Source of the DNA: JAGORM01 sp964406795
Lineage (GTDB): Bacteria; Patescibacteriota; Microgenomatia; Levybacterales; GWA1-39-11
Assembly (NCBI GenBank): GCA_964406795.1
Contig: CAYOTA010000003.1
Location: 56,465 to 120,464 of the forward strand
Reading direction: 5' to 3'
DNA length: 64,000 bases
In this document: positions 8,312-17,115 of the stretch, piece after piece
Layout: each line of letters begins with the position of its first letter
How positions within the stretch are numbered: the stretch's first letter is position 1
Made by a program: the position numbers and the translations under genes
Notes under the pieces: model-generated
What the model was told of the DNA's origin: nothing
Databases searched by the model: none
The model's input: only the letters and a program-made list of their open reading frames with translations

Positions 8312-9100
8312 ATGAGGGTGTTTCTAATTCTGTTTGCTTCCTTTGTATTTATTTCTTTTTATCCTTCACTTATTTTTGCTCGCGATATCTCCATAACTGC
8401 TAATAAAAGTTCTTTATTTAGTGATGAAGAACTAGTTTTAACCGCCTCTGTGTCAGGATTTACTAAGGACGAGCAAGTATATATAAAAGGTGCATTTTTT
8501 CAAGAAGGGACAGCTAATTATTTTGGTTTTACGAAGTACAATAATGATTGGATTAAAAATAGTGTGTCCGCTCAGTCCCAAAGATTAATTAAAATGAATG
8601 AGTGGGATTTTAATCTAATTGTCAAGAATGATGTGCAAGACACAGGATATAAAGGAAACGGAAGTTATAAGTTAAAACTAGGCTATTATTATATAACATC
8701 AAGTGGGAATTTATCACCAGTAAATTGGTCAACAAACACAGTTGATATCTCGCTATCATATCCTAGTCCAACAGTAACACCCAATCCAACCTCAACGCCC
8801 GCTCCAACTAGTATCCCGTCACCTATCCCTACAAATGTACCTACATTTACGCCGATTCCCACAAATGCCGTTATAAAAGCCATAGCCCTTGAGCCGACTG
8901 GAAAAATTACAAGAGAGGTGCTTGGGATGCAGAGCAAAAACGATGATTTAAAGAAGCCAACTCCTACAGCAGAAGTAGAAACTTCAGGCAAATTTGTATT
9001 GCCGTCACCTTTTTTTCTTTTAGGTATCTCTGTAATTATTACAGGATGTGTTATACTACTTTTTCGCGAATGGAAAAAACAAAAAGAATTTGATATATGA
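8312..9100 (+). CDS. secreted, C-terminally anchored surface protein with Pro/Thr stalk
   Basis: About 262 aa. A signal peptide (RVFLILFASFVFISFYPSLIFA), a beta-rich extracytoplasmic domain (~25-150), a Thr-Pro repeat stalk (TPNPTSTPAPTSIPSPIPT and similar, ~155-190), then one transmembrane helix and a basic tail. This is the layout of a cell-wall-spanning anchored protein. The in-frame ATG at 8306 is an alternative start; 8312 has an AT-rich hexamer 6 nt upstream. It overlaps tsaE by 4 nt. Ligand unknown. Confidence 0.7.
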   Translation: MRVFLILFASFVFISFYPSLIFARDISITANKSSLFSDEELVLTASVSGFTKDEQVYIKGAFFQEGTANYFGFTKYNNDWIKNSVSAQSQRLIKMNEWDFNLIVKNDVQDTGYKGNGSYKLKLGYYYITSSGNLSPVNWSTNTVDISLSYPSPTVTPNPTSTPAPTSIPSPIPTNVPTFTPIPTNAVIKAIALEPTGKITREVLGMQSKNDDLKKPTPTAEVETSGKFVLPSPFFLLGISVIITGCVILLFREWKKQKEFDI

Positions 9101-9510
9101 AAAAAACAATACATTCTAAATCAGAAAAAGATACTAAAGACGCAGGATATAATCTTGCAAAAGAGTTAAAAAAAGGAGACATTGTACTACTCTACGGTGA
9201 TTTAGGATTTGGGAAAACAACATTTGTCAAAGGGGTTGCGCGTGGTCTTACTATAAAAAACAGAATTATTTCACCCACATTTACAATTATAAGAGAGCAT
9301 AAGAATCTGTACCACATAGATTTGTATAGGATAGAAAGTAATGAACAAATAAAAGCGTTAGGGTTTAGTGAAATTATAGAAAGTGCTTTTGTGAAGCTTA
9401 TTGAATGGCCAGAGAATATATATGGCTTCATGCCCAAAAAAAGAATTGATGTAAAAATTTTACTGAACAAAGATAATACTCGAACAATTAATATAGCCAG
9501 ATATGAATAA
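9097..9510 (+). CDS. tsaE: tRNA t6A biosynthesis ATPase TsaE
   Basis: 137 aa, P-loop protein of the YjeE/TsaE family. Walker A GDLGFGKTT and the switch-like SPTFTIIREH segment are clear, followed by LYHIDLYR, the conserved strand with Asp. It assists the TsaB-TsaD complex that transfers threonylcarbamoyl to A37 of ANN-decoding tRNAs. It overlaps the preceding gene by ATGA and is followed by tsaC and tsaB, so three t6A genes lie together. Confidence 0.92.
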   Translation: MKKTIHSKSEKDTKDAGYNLAKELKKGDIVLLYGDLGFGKTTFVKGVARGLTIKNRIISPTFTIIREHKNLYHIDLYRIESNEQIKALGFSEIIESAFVKLIEWPENIYGFMPKKRIDVKILLNKDNTRTINIARYE

Positions 9511-10084
9511 AATTGACATAAAACATGCTGTTAAAGAATTTAAGTCCGGCAATATAGTAGTATTTCCAACAGACACTGCATATGGAATTGGATGCAGGAT
9601 GGATAATCCAGATTCTGTTGAAAAAATTTTTAAGATTAGGAATCGTGTAGAATCTAAGCCTTTGCTTATTTTGGCAAACAGTATGGAAATGGCTGAAAAA
9701 TATGTTGTTCTGAATTCTCGTGTGAAAGAGTTTGTAAAAGATTATTGGCCCGGAGGAGTAACCCTGATTCTTCCTTGTGATACAGATTTTGTTCCCGGGG
9801 TGGTGAGGGCAAATGAAAACACACTTGCCGTAAGAATTCCCAGACACGAAGCGCTTCTTGAGATAATAAAAAATATTGGGGTACCTATAGTTGCGCCATC
9901 AGCTAACATCTCAGGAAATAAAACTCCCTATAGATTGGAAGAAGTAGAAAAAGACATACTAGATCAGGCGGATTTTGTATTGGCTGGGGAATGTACATAT
10001 AAAAAAGAATCAACTATTATCGATACAGTTAGTAAGTCATGGAAAGTTGTTAGGAGTGGGGCAGTTGAAATAAAAAATCTTTAA
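9503..10084 (+). CDS. tsaC: L-threonylcarbamoyladenylate synthase (YrdC/Sua5)
   Basis: 193 aa, single YrdC domain without the Sua5 extension. VVFPTDTAYGIGC, the KIRNR-SKPL pair, WPGGVTLIL, the VRIPRH strand and APSANISG match the nucleotide and threonine site. It makes threonylcarbamoyl-AMP from Thr, bicarbonate and ATP, the first step of t6A synthesis. It ends in the family-typical STIIDTVSKSWKVVRSGAVEI. It overlaps tsaE by 8 nt. Confidence 0.93.
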   Translation: MNKIDIKHAVKEFKSGNIVVFPTDTAYGIGCRMDNPDSVEKIFKIRNRVESKPLLILANSMEMAEKYVVLNSRVKEFVKDYWPGGVTLILPCDTDFVPGVVRANENTLAVRIPRHEALLEIIKNIGVPIVAPSANISGNKTPYRLEEVEKDILDQADFVLAGECTYKKESTIIDTVSKSWKVVRSGAVEIKNL

Positions 10085-10089
10085 AAATT

Positions 10090-10401
10090 ATGAACATATT
10101 TAAAATTGACACATCAGATAATTTAAGCACAACAGTAGAACTTGTAATGGACAATAAGCCATACATGCTTGTTGAAAAAAGAAAATCACCGGGTGACCAA
10201 AATGTATTAGAGCTGATTGAAAAAATTCTTAAACAGAAGCAAATAAAACTTGAAGATATACATGATATACAGGTGAATACGGGCCCCGGTTCTTTTACGG
10301 GTTTGCGGGTGGGTGCAGCAATTGCCAACGCCCTTTCATTTGGAACCAGCATTCCTGTGAATGGTAACCTTTTAGGAAAAATTGTAATACCTGAATACTA
10401 G
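10090..10401 (+). CDS. tsaB: short TsaB (N-terminal lobe only)
   Basis: 103 aa against about 230 in typical TsaB. The N-terminal ASKHA lobe is intact, with an IDTSDN start and GPGSFTGLRVG, the family signature. It stops soon after, so the second lobe is missing. In studied bacteria TsaB pairs with TsaD through N-terminal-lobe helices, so a half-length protein could still act as a TsaD partner. The reading frame ends cleanly at TAG and no remnant of lobe two follows, so this looks like a reduced gene and not a fresh truncation. Confidence 0.85.
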   Translation: MNIFKIDTSDNLSTTVELVMDNKPYMLVEKRKSPGDQNVLELIEKILKQKQIKLEDIHDIQVNTGPGSFTGLRVGAAIANALSFGTSIPVNGNLLGKIVIPEY

Positions 10402-10443
10402 TTCTTGTTCTTTATTATTGTTTGTGCATAAGATAGTAGTGTT

Positions 10444-11319
10444 GTGAATTATCTTAAGCATTTATTACTACCCCATCAAACCAATAACTTCAGAGCAAAA
10501 ATATTACATCACAGTTTCTTAATTGTATTTGTAATAGGTTTTTTGTCGCTTTCTTGCGGAGTAATATTAGTAAAAAAATCTTACCCACAGGTTTTGGGGA
10601 TTTCTTATTCCATTAACGAAGCTCAGCTGCTTGAAGAAACAAATAAACAGCGTGTGATGCGTGGAGTTGAGCCATTGAGGCTGAGTTCAGCCTTAAGTCA
10701 GGCAGCTTCTCAGAAATCTAATTACATGTTTGAGAAAAACTACTGGGCACACTTTGCACCGGATGGAACAACACCCTGGTCGTTTATTAAGTCTGCTGGA
10801 TATGAATATTTATATGCTGGTGAGAATTTAGCTAAAGGCTTTACGGATTCGTCTGAAGTAGCAGATGCATGGATGAATTCACCAACACATAGGGAAAACT
10901 TATTATCTTCAAAATATAGGGATATAGGTTTTTCAGTTCAAGAAGGGATCCTAAACGGAGAAAATACCGTAGTAGTTGTGCAATTGTTAGGTACACCATT
11001 GGGGTCGGAGCAGGGTAACAACATCAGTACCCCATTTCAACAAGTGGCGCAAGAAGCGCCCGCTGTTGCTGTGAAATCCGAGCAGGAGAGTACAGCCCCG
11101 CTAGATTCTGTTTCAAAGCCGTTTATAAATGCTCCTACAACCACCAGATCACTAAGCGTTATTTTCTTGTTCTTTATAATTACCGTTTTAATACTGGATT
11201 TAGTTATTGTGGAAAAGAAAAAACTTCCACGCATTTTGGGTCATAACTTAGATCACATCATTATTCTTACCTTATTTTTAGTTTTTATATTCCTTGAGAA
11301 AACAGGAGGTGTTCTGTGA
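10444..11319 (+). CDS. membrane-anchored CAP/SCP domain protein (YkwD type)
   Basis: 291 aa with a GTG start. N-terminal helix (~28-48), then a CAP domain (~60-185) with the conserved elements EAQLLEETNKQR, YWAHFAPDG, AGENLAKGF and SPTHRENLLSSKYRDIG. Two further hydrophobic helices near the C-terminus. Bacterial CAP proteins are secreted and act at the cell surface; their enzymatic role is not settled. The His of YWAHF and Glu of AGENL would form the CAP cavity. It overlaps the next small membrane gene by 4 nt. Confidence 0.85.
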   Translation: MNYLKHLLLPHQTNNFRAKILHHSFLIVFVIGFLSLSCGVILVKKSYPQVLGISYSINEAQLLEETNKQRVMRGVEPLRLSSALSQAASQKSNYMFEKNYWAHFAPDGTTPWSFIKSAGYEYLYAGENLAKGFTDSSEVADAWMNSPTHRENLLSSKYRDIGFSVQEGILNGENTVVVVQLLGTPLGSEQGNNISTPFQQVAQEAPAVAVKSEQESTAPLDSVSKPFINAPTTTRSLSVIFLFFIITVLILDLVIVEKKKLPRILGHNLDHIIILTLFLVFIFLEKTGGVL

Positions 11320-11570
11320 GAAAAAGCCATATAAGTTATTATCTTATTGAGGCCACAATTTTAGGTTTAGGATTTTTTGTGACATACAGCTTGAATACGT
11401 TTAATCAACAAATTGTGGGACTTGCGGTTATAGTGGTGCTTTACAGCACTATGGGACTAATGCATCACAAGATAGATCATAACATACATCCAAAAATTGT
11501 GCTAGAATACATATTAATAAGCATACTTGTAGTATCGCTTTTTATATTTCTGAAAAGTAGCATTCTGTAA
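11316..11570 (+). CDS. small membrane protein
   Basis: 84 aa with three predicted hydrophobic helices (about 8-24, 30-46 and 62-80) separated by short loops, one containing HHKIDHN. GTG start overlapping the CAP gene stop. Translationally coupled to it and probably working at the same membrane. No family recognised. Confidence 0.65.
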   Translation: MRKSHISYYLIEATILGLGFFVTYSLNTFNQQIVGLAVIVVLYSTMGLMHHKIDHNIHPKIVLEYILISILVVSLFIFLKSSIL

Positions 11571-11573
11571 AAC

Positions 11574-12296
11574 ATGAAAGGAATTATTCTTGCTGGCGGA
11601 TCCGCAACACGTCTGCGTCCCTTAACTAAAATCACTTCAAAACAGCTCCTACCGGTGTACGATAAGCCTATGATTTTTTATCCAATTGAGACTCTTGCTC
11701 GCGCAGGAATTAAGGAAATGCTTATTATAGTAGCCCCCCAATATGCAGGCCATTTTTTAAATCTTTTAGGATCAGGAAAAGATCTTGGTTTAAAATTTTC
11801 CTATGAGGTTCAGGAAGAGCCCAAAGGATTAGCTGACGCGTTTATAGTAGGTGAAAATTTTATAGGTTCTGATCCTGTAACTATGATTTTAGGAGACAAT
11901 ATTTTTGAGCATGATTTTGCATCAGATATTCAAGAATTTAAACAAGGAGCCCGTATATTTGCAAAAGAAGTTCATGATCCGGAGCGATTTGGAGTTGTTG
12001 AGTTTGATGAAAAATTTAAAGTTTTGTCAATTGTTGAAAAACCCGAACATCCAAAAAGCAATTTCGCAGCAGTTGGTATTTATATTTACGACAACAGAGT
12101 TATTAAGTTTGCTAAAGAACTGCAACCATCTGAAAGAGGTGAAATTGAAATTGTTGATTTACACAATAAGTACTTAGAAAAAGGAGAGCTGGATGTGAGA
12201 ATTATTGAAGGTATGTGGGAAGACGCTGGAACATTTGATAGTCTACTGAGAGTAAGTAACTTCATGGAAGCAAGGAAAAAAGATAAGTCCGCATAA
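11574..12296 (+). CDS. rfbA: glucose-1-phosphate thymidylyltransferase-like sugar nucleotidyltransferase
   Basis: 240 aa. MKGIILAGGSATRLRPLT is the nucleotide-binding signature, followed by SKQLLPVYDKPM, GDNIF with the metal Asp, and VEKPEHPKS. It would make dTDP-glucose (or a related NDP-sugar) from the sugar 1-phosphate. It is shorter than full RfbA (about 290 aa) and lacks the C-terminal helical extension. It starts the nucleotide-sugar block, followed by Nudix, RfbB and RfbD. Confidence 0.85.
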   Translation: MKGIILAGGSATRLRPLTKITSKQLLPVYDKPMIFYPIETLARAGIKEMLIIVAPQYAGHFLNLLGSGKDLGLKFSYEVQEEPKGLADAFIVGENFIGSDPVTMILGDNIFEHDFASDIQEFKQGARIFAKEVHDPERFGVVEFDEKFKVLSIVEKPEHPKSNFAAVGIYIYDNRVIKFAKELQPSERGEIEIVDLHNKYLEKGELDVRIIEGMWEDAGTFDSLLRVSNFMEARKKDKSA

Positions 12297-12301
12297 ACAC
12301 A

Positions 12302-12787
12302 ATGATACAATGTATTCTTGAAAATAATGCTAAGGTATCATTTCGTCATGTTACTGTGGGTGCTATCGTTATCAACGTGAACAAAGAAGTGCTCATGGTA
12401 AAACGCGCAAAGCATCTAACAAATGGGGGTAAGTATGCACTTCCAGGTGGATTTCTGGACCGCGATGAGACTACAACAGAAGCTGCATTGCGAGAATTAA
12501 AAGAAGAGACTGGGTATGAAGGCAAGATAACGTCATTATTCCAGGTTATTGATACTCCTCAAAGGCCCAAAGAAGACAGACAAAATGTAGAATTTAAATA
12601 TATCATTGATTTGACAGGAGGACAAAAAATAGATAATAATGAAGTCGAAAGTATTGACTGGATATCTTTAGATAATCTACCAAATGAAAATGATTGTGCA
12701 TTTGATCATTTAGAAAGTATTCATCTATTTAAAAAATATTTAGAAAAACCGTTTCCACTTCCGGTAATGAATTGGAAAACAGTATGA
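12302..12787 (+). CDS. Nudix hydrolase
   Basis: 161 aa. The Nudix box is complete: GGFLDRDE, then seven residues, then RELKEETGY. Substrates of this family are nucleoside diphosphates linked to another moiety; NDP-sugar or ADP-ribose-type compounds are plausible from the neighbours. It lies between rfbA and rfbB. Its TGA overlaps an ATG at 12784, which is the start of a truncated copy of rfbB. Confidence 0.88.
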   Translation: MIQCILENNAKVSFRHVTVGAIVINVNKEVLMVKRAKHLTNGGKYALPGGFLDRDETTTEAALRELKEETGYEGKITSLFQVIDTPQRPKEDRQNVEFKYIIDLTGGQKIDNNEVESIDWISLDNLPNENDCAFDHLESIHLFKKYLEKPFPLPVMNWKTV

Positions 12788-12815
12788 AAATTTTAGTAAC
12801 AGGTGGCGCAGGATT
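12784..12815 (+). repeat. truncated duplicate of the first 32 bp of rfbB
   Basis: These 32 bp are identical to 12886-12917, the true start of rfbB. After the match the sequence diverges (C at 12816) and reaches a TAG stop at once. The 70 bp between the copies (12816-12885) read more GC-rich than their surroundings and resemble nothing I recognise. The copies are 102 bp apart. The upstream ATG still overlaps the Nudix stop as ATGA, so it is probably the original rfbB start. Confidence 0.85.
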
Positions 12816-12885
12816 CTAGGAACGAAGCCAGAATGGCGAGTACCGCAAATCCGTGTGTAAGAGTCAGTGGGCAGATTAATTTATT

Positions 12886-13908
12886 ATGAAAATTTTAGTA
12901 ACAGGTGGCGCAGGATTTATAGGAAGCAACTTTATTTTATATTGGTTGTCACACCACAAAAATGATTTGATTATAAATCTTGATAAATTAACATATGCTG
13001 GTAATCCTGCAAATTTAAAATCTGTAGAATATGATCCTCGTTACAAATTTATAAAAGGAGATATTTGCGATGTAAATTTGGTAAAGGACGTAATGGATGG
13101 GGTAGATACGGTAGTTCATTTTGCAGCAGAGTCTCATGTTGATAGATCAATTCATTCCCCTTCTCAATTCGTGGAAACAAACGTAGGCGGAACGCAAGTT
13201 TTGCTTGATGCTGCAGTTGAAAAAAAGATAAAACATTTTCATCACATTTCAACAGATGAGGTATTTGGGTCACTGGAGTTAAGCTCAACTGAGAAATTTT
13301 CTGAAGCAACGTCTTATGATCCGCGCAGCCCGTATTCTGCTACGAAGGCATCATCTGATCATTTAGTCCGTGCATATTATCACACGTATAATCTCCCTAT
13401 AACAATTACTAATTGTTCTAATAATTTTGGACCATTTCAATTTCCTGAAAAGCTAATTCCTTTAGCAATAACAAATATATTGGATGATAAAAAAGTACCT
13501 GTATATGGTGATGGATTATATGTCCGTGATTGGCTGCACGTAGCAGATCATTGTCGTGCTATTGAAGCAGTTTTGATGAATGGGATAATTGGCGAAACAT
13601 ATTGTGTAGGCGGCTTGGGCTCTACTGACGAAATAAATAATATCTCAATTGTTAAAAAAATTCTTATGTTGCTGGGTCAGGATGAAAGTATGATAGAGTT
13701 TGTGAAAGATAGGCCGGGCCATGATAGGAGATATGCAATTGATTGGGGTAAAATTAACCGCGAGTTGGGATGGAAGCCTGAATTTGATTTTGATACGTGG
13801 CTTGAAAAAACAGTCTTATGGTACAAAGATAATAGAGACTGGTGGAAGGCTTTAAAAAATGCCGAATTTGATAAATATTACGAAAACCAGTATAAAACTG
13901 AGAAATAG
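12886..13908 (+). CDS. rfbB: dTDP-glucose 4,6-dehydratase
   Basis: 340 aa extended SDR enzyme. GGAGFIGSN binds NAD; STDEVFG carries the active-site Thr-Asp-Glu; YSATKAS has the YxxxK pair. Converts dTDP-glucose to dTDP-4-keto-6-deoxyglucose. Full length and similar throughout to RfbB. Its first 32 bp also occur 102 bp upstream as a truncated copy. It is followed 18 nt later by an RfbD-like gene; an rfbC epimerase is not in the window. Confidence 0.93.
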   Translation: MKILVTGGAGFIGSNFILYWLSHHKNDLIINLDKLTYAGNPANLKSVEYDPRYKFIKGDICDVNLVKDVMDGVDTVVHFAAESHVDRSIHSPSQFVETNVGGTQVLLDAAVEKKIKHFHHISTDEVFGSLELSSTEKFSEATSYDPRSPYSATKASSDHLVRAYYHTYNLPITITNCSNNFGPFQFPEKLIPLAITNILDDKKVPVYGDGLYVRDWLHVADHCRAIEAVLMNGIIGETYCVGGLGSTDEINNISIVKKILMLLGQDESMIEFVKDRPGHDRRYAIDWGKINRELGWKPEFDFDTWLEKTVLWYKDNRDWWKALKNAEFDKYYENQYKTEK

Positions 13909-13926
13909 CTCTTCAACTTATATCCC

Positions 13927-14796
13927 ATGCAAAAAATATTAGGAACCGGCTTAACAGGACTTTTGGGTAGCCGGATCACGGAATTACTTTCTGATTTTGA
14001 ATTTACCTCAATTTCCAGAAGCACTGGGGTTGATATTTCAAACAAAGCGTCAGTAGAGAAGACGATTTCAAAGTTTGATGGTGATTGGGTACTGCATTTA
14101 GCGGCCAAGGCAGATGTGGATGGATGTGAGACTGACAGACAGGAAGGAGAATTGGGAGAGGCATGGAGAGTAAATGTTGAGGCAACCAAGAATATTGCCG
14201 AACTTTGCCGACAACATAATAAAAAAATTATATATATATCAACAGATTTTGTTTTTGATGGAACTAAATCCGTAGGAGAGTCATATACGGAAGAAGATAT
14301 TCCAAATCCATTAAATTGGTACGGGGAAACAAAATTTCAGGGTGAAAATGCTATCAAAAATTCAGGAGCGTCCTATCTTATTTTGAGAATTGCATATCCA
14401 TATGGTGTATCTAGTGCAGACAAAAAAGATTTTGTACGGATTATTGGTGGAAGACTTAAAGAAGGAAAAGAAATAAGAGGAGTGTCAGATCATATAATTT
14501 GTCCTACTTTTATTGACGATATAGCACAAGGAATTCGCGTAGGTATGGCCAAGAATGCATCTGGTTTGTATCACATGGTTGGTCAAACTCCATTGTCGCC
14601 TTATGATATCGCCTTAATACTAGCAAAAAAAGTTGGAGCACCATTATCTCTGGTATCAAAGACAACTAGAGATGAATATTTTAAGAATAAAGCAGCAAGG
14701 CCTTTAAATCTGTACCTCAATAATGGTAAAATAAAAACCTTACAAGTTCCTTTAAAAACATTTGAAGAGGGCTTAAGCTTAGTTTCAGAATTTTAA
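13927..14796 (+). CDS. rfbD: dTDP-4-dehydrorhamnose reductase-like SDR
   Basis: 289 aa. N-terminal GTGLTGLLGSR nucleotide-binding loop, DVDGCE after the LAAKA strand, STDFVFDG, and WYGETKFQGE with the YxxxK pair, all as in RfbD. Catalyses the final reduction to dTDP-rhamnose or a similar 6-deoxy sugar. It follows rfbB with an 18-nt gap and precedes ugd by 4 nt, so it is co-transcribed. Confidence 0.85.
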   Translation: MQKILGTGLTGLLGSRITELLSDFEFTSISRSTGVDISNKASVEKTISKFDGDWVLHLAAKADVDGCETDRQEGELGEAWRVNVEATKNIAELCRQHNKKIIYISTDFVFDGTKSVGESYTEEDIPNPLNWYGETKFQGENAIKNSGASYLILRIAYPYGVSSADKKDFVRIIGGRLKEGKEIRGVSDHIICPTFIDDIAQGIRVGMAKNASGLYHMVGQTPLSPYDIALILAKKVGAPLSLVSKTTRDEYFKNKAARPLNLYLNNGKIKTLQVPLKTFEEGLSLVSEF

Positions 14797-14800
14797 TTAC

Positions 14801-16090
14801 ATGAAAACAACATTTATTGGACATGGATATGTAGGGCTAGTAACAGCGGCTGTTTTTGCCGATTTAGGAAACACTGTATATGTCATTGGAAGAACTCCGG
14901 AAAAAATTGAAAATTTAAAAAAAGGAATACTCCCTATTTATGAGCCAGGACTTGACGAAATAGTTTTAAGAAACGTAGAGGCGGGAAGGCTTATTTTTAC
15001 TCTTGATTATCAACCTGCAATTTCAGAATCTGAAATAGTGTTTATTGCCGTAGGTACACCACCACAAAAAACAGGCGACGCAGAGTTGTCCACTGTGTTT
15101 GATGTTGCACAAAAAGTAGCACAAAATCTGTCTGGCTACACGGTTATTGCTACAAAAAGCACTGTTCCACCAGGCACAAACAAAAGAATTAAACAAATCA
15201 TAGAAGAAAATAAAAGTAGTGCCGTGGAATTTGATATTGCCTCAGTGCCGGAGTTTTTAAGAGAAGGAACTGCAATTTCTGACACTCTGCATCCAGATAG
15301 GGTTGTAATAGGAAGTGAAAACAAGAAGGCGCAGGATTTACTTGCCGAAATACATAAACCATTAGGAGGTGAGCTTGTTTTAACAAACCTTGAAACCGCA
15401 GAGCTTATAAAATATGCCTCAAACTCTTTCTTGGCCACTAAAATATCTTATGCTAACGCAATTGCAAAGCTTTCAGAATTGTGTGGGGCTGATGGTCCTG
15501 CAGTTTTGAAGGGTATAGGACTGGACAAGCGAATTAGTTCGGCATTTTTACAGGCCGGAGCTGGATATGGCGGAAGTTGTTTTCCAAAAGATGTAAAAGC
15601 ACTTTTGGCGATTGCAAAAAACTATGACTATAATTTTGCACTGCTTGATGAAGTAGAAAAAATAAATGACTATGCAAAACGGGATATTGTCAAAAAAATA
15701 AAAAAATTAACTGGAGACCTCAGGGGTAAAAGGGTTGGACTGCTAGGTTTAGCATTTAAGCCTGATACTGATGATATGAGAGATGCGTCTTCAATTACCA
15801 TTACTCATTTGCTCAAAAATGAAGGGGCCCAAGTTACGGCATATGATCCGCAAGCAATGGAAAATGCAGTTAAAATTATGCCTGATATTGACTATAAAAA
15901 AAATGCCTACGAAGTAGCAGAAGGTGCTGATTGTGTGGTTTTGTTAACGGAATGGAACGAGTTTAAAGAATTAGATTTAAAAAAACTTGCTTCTTTCATG
16001 AAGTCTTTAAATTTAGTTGATGCAAGGAATATTTATGATACAAATGAATTAAAAGAAATTGGATTTAATTTTTTTGGCGTTGGAAGATAG
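14801..16090 (+). CDS. ugd: UDP-glucose 6-dehydrogenase
   Basis: 429 aa. GHGYVGLVTAAVFADLG is the NAD site; the central part carries ELIKYASNSFLATKISYAN; GGSCFPKDVKAL holds the catalytic Cys; the C-terminal UDP-binding domain has GLAFKPDTDDMRDA. Oxidises UDP-glucose to UDP-glucuronate for surface polymers. All key residues are present and the length is normal. The following epimerase starts directly at the next base. Confidence 0.94.
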   Translation: MKTTFIGHGYVGLVTAAVFADLGNTVYVIGRTPEKIENLKKGILPIYEPGLDEIVLRNVEAGRLIFTLDYQPAISESEIVFIAVGTPPQKTGDAELSTVFDVAQKVAQNLSGYTVIATKSTVPPGTNKRIKQIIEENKSSAVEFDIASVPEFLREGTAISDTLHPDRVVIGSENKKAQDLLAEIHKPLGGELVLTNLETAELIKYASNSFLATKISYANAIAKLSELCGADGPAVLKGIGLDKRISSAFLQAGAGYGGSCFPKDVKALLAIAKNYDYNFALLDEVEKINDYAKRDIVKKIKKLTGDLRGKRVGLLGLAFKPDTDDMRDASSITITHLLKNEGAQVTAYDPQAMENAVKIMPDIDYKKNAYEVAEGADCVVLLTEWNEFKELDLKKLASFMKSLNLVDARNIYDTNELKEIGFNFFGVGR

Positions 16091-17035
16091 ATGAAAAAGG
16101 CATATATAACTGGAATTTCAGGATTTGCTGGTAGTTTTTTGGCAGAACTTCTTTTGCAAAAAGGATATCAGGTAGGCGGCACTTATATATCTGAAAATGT
16201 CAAAAACTTGGATCACATAAAACATGATTTGCAGCTTGACCGTGTTAACCTTCTTGAGCTATCAGAAATAGAAAAAAGCGTACAGAATTTTTCACCAGAT
16301 GTAGTATTCCATTTAGCAGCGTTAACTTCTCCGGCAGAAAGTTTTAAAGAACCGTCAAAGGTTTTTACCAATAACATTGCAGCTCAAATAAATTTATTCG
16401 AAGCAATTCGGAAATCAAATGTTTCACCCCGTGTTTTAATTACTTCTTCCGCGGAGGTATACGGGCTTATTTCCGAACGCGATTTGCCCATTTCAGAGAA
16501 GACAGAGCTTCGTCCCGGAAGCCCATATGCCGTTTCAAAAATTGCCCAGGATTATTTAGGGCTCCAGTATTACTTGTCTTACGGTATGGATATTATAAGA
16601 ATCAGACCGTTTAATCATATAGGCCCTCGTCAAACGGAGCAGTTTGTTGTGGCTTCATTTGCAAAGCAGATTGCAGAAATTGAGAAAAAAGGAACAGGAA
16701 CCATAAAGGTTGGAAATTTAGAAGCAAAACGGGACTTTACTGATGTACGCGATATGGTAAAGGCTTACGAAGTGTTGGCTAATGTTGGCGTAGGCGGAGA
16801 AGTTTACAATATTGGGTCAGGTAAATCTCACAAAATAGCTGAAATTTTGGATATGCTTCTTTCAAGTTCTTCAAAAAAAATAGATATCGAAATAGATCCT
16901 TCAAAGCTTCGCCCAAGTGACACTCCAGATATTAGATCTAATAATCATAAAATTGAATCCTTAGGGTGGAAGCCTGAAATTGAATTGTTAAAAACGCTGA
17001 AAGATACACTTGATTATTGGAGGCAACTGGTTTAA
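16091..17035 (+). CDS. rmd: GDP-4-dehydro-6-deoxy-D-mannose reductase-like SDR
   Basis: 314 aa. GISGFAGSFLAELL nucleotide loop, HLAALTSPAES, TSSAEVYG, YAVSKIAQ with YxxxK, and the RPFNHIGPRQ segment typical of the Rmd/GDP-6-deoxy-talose reductase group. With the following Gmd it would make GDP-rhamnose from GDP-mannose. ATG directly follows the ugd stop. Confidence 0.8.
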   Translation: MKKAYITGISGFAGSFLAELLLQKGYQVGGTYISENVKNLDHIKHDLQLDRVNLLELSEIEKSVQNFSPDVVFHLAALTSPAESFKEPSKVFTNNIAAQINLFEAIRKSNVSPRVLITSSAEVYGLISERDLPISEKTELRPGSPYAVSKIAQDYLGLQYYLSYGMDIIRIRPFNHIGPRQTEQFVVASFAKQIAEIEKKGTGTIKVGNLEAKRDFTDVRDMVKAYEVLANVGVGGEVYNIGSGKSHKIAEILDMLLSSSSKKIDIEIDPSKLRPSDTPDIRSNNHKIESLGWKPEIELLKTLKDTLDYWRQLV

Positions 17036-17055
17036 GATTTTAAAGTTATATTAAA

Positions 17056-17115
17056 ATGGCAAAGAAACGCGTACTTACTTTTAGAGTTTACGAAAAAAGG
17101 AAGGGATCTAATTAA
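17056..17115 (+). CDS. possible 19-aa leader ORF before gmd
   Basis: ATG at 17056 gives MAKKRVLTFRVYEKRKGSN and a TAA whose last base is the A of the gmd ATG. The peptide is strongly basic. A TATATT hexamer lies at 17047-17052. It could couple translation into gmd or be chance. No homologue is known to me. Confidence 0.3.
   Translation: MAKKRVLTFRVYEKRKGSN

Noticed and set aside
12303..12320. TGATACAAT 6 nt before a TTG, like the leaderless promoters
   Set aside because: The TTG at 12318 is not in the Nudix reading frame, so the match is probably chance within the coding start region.
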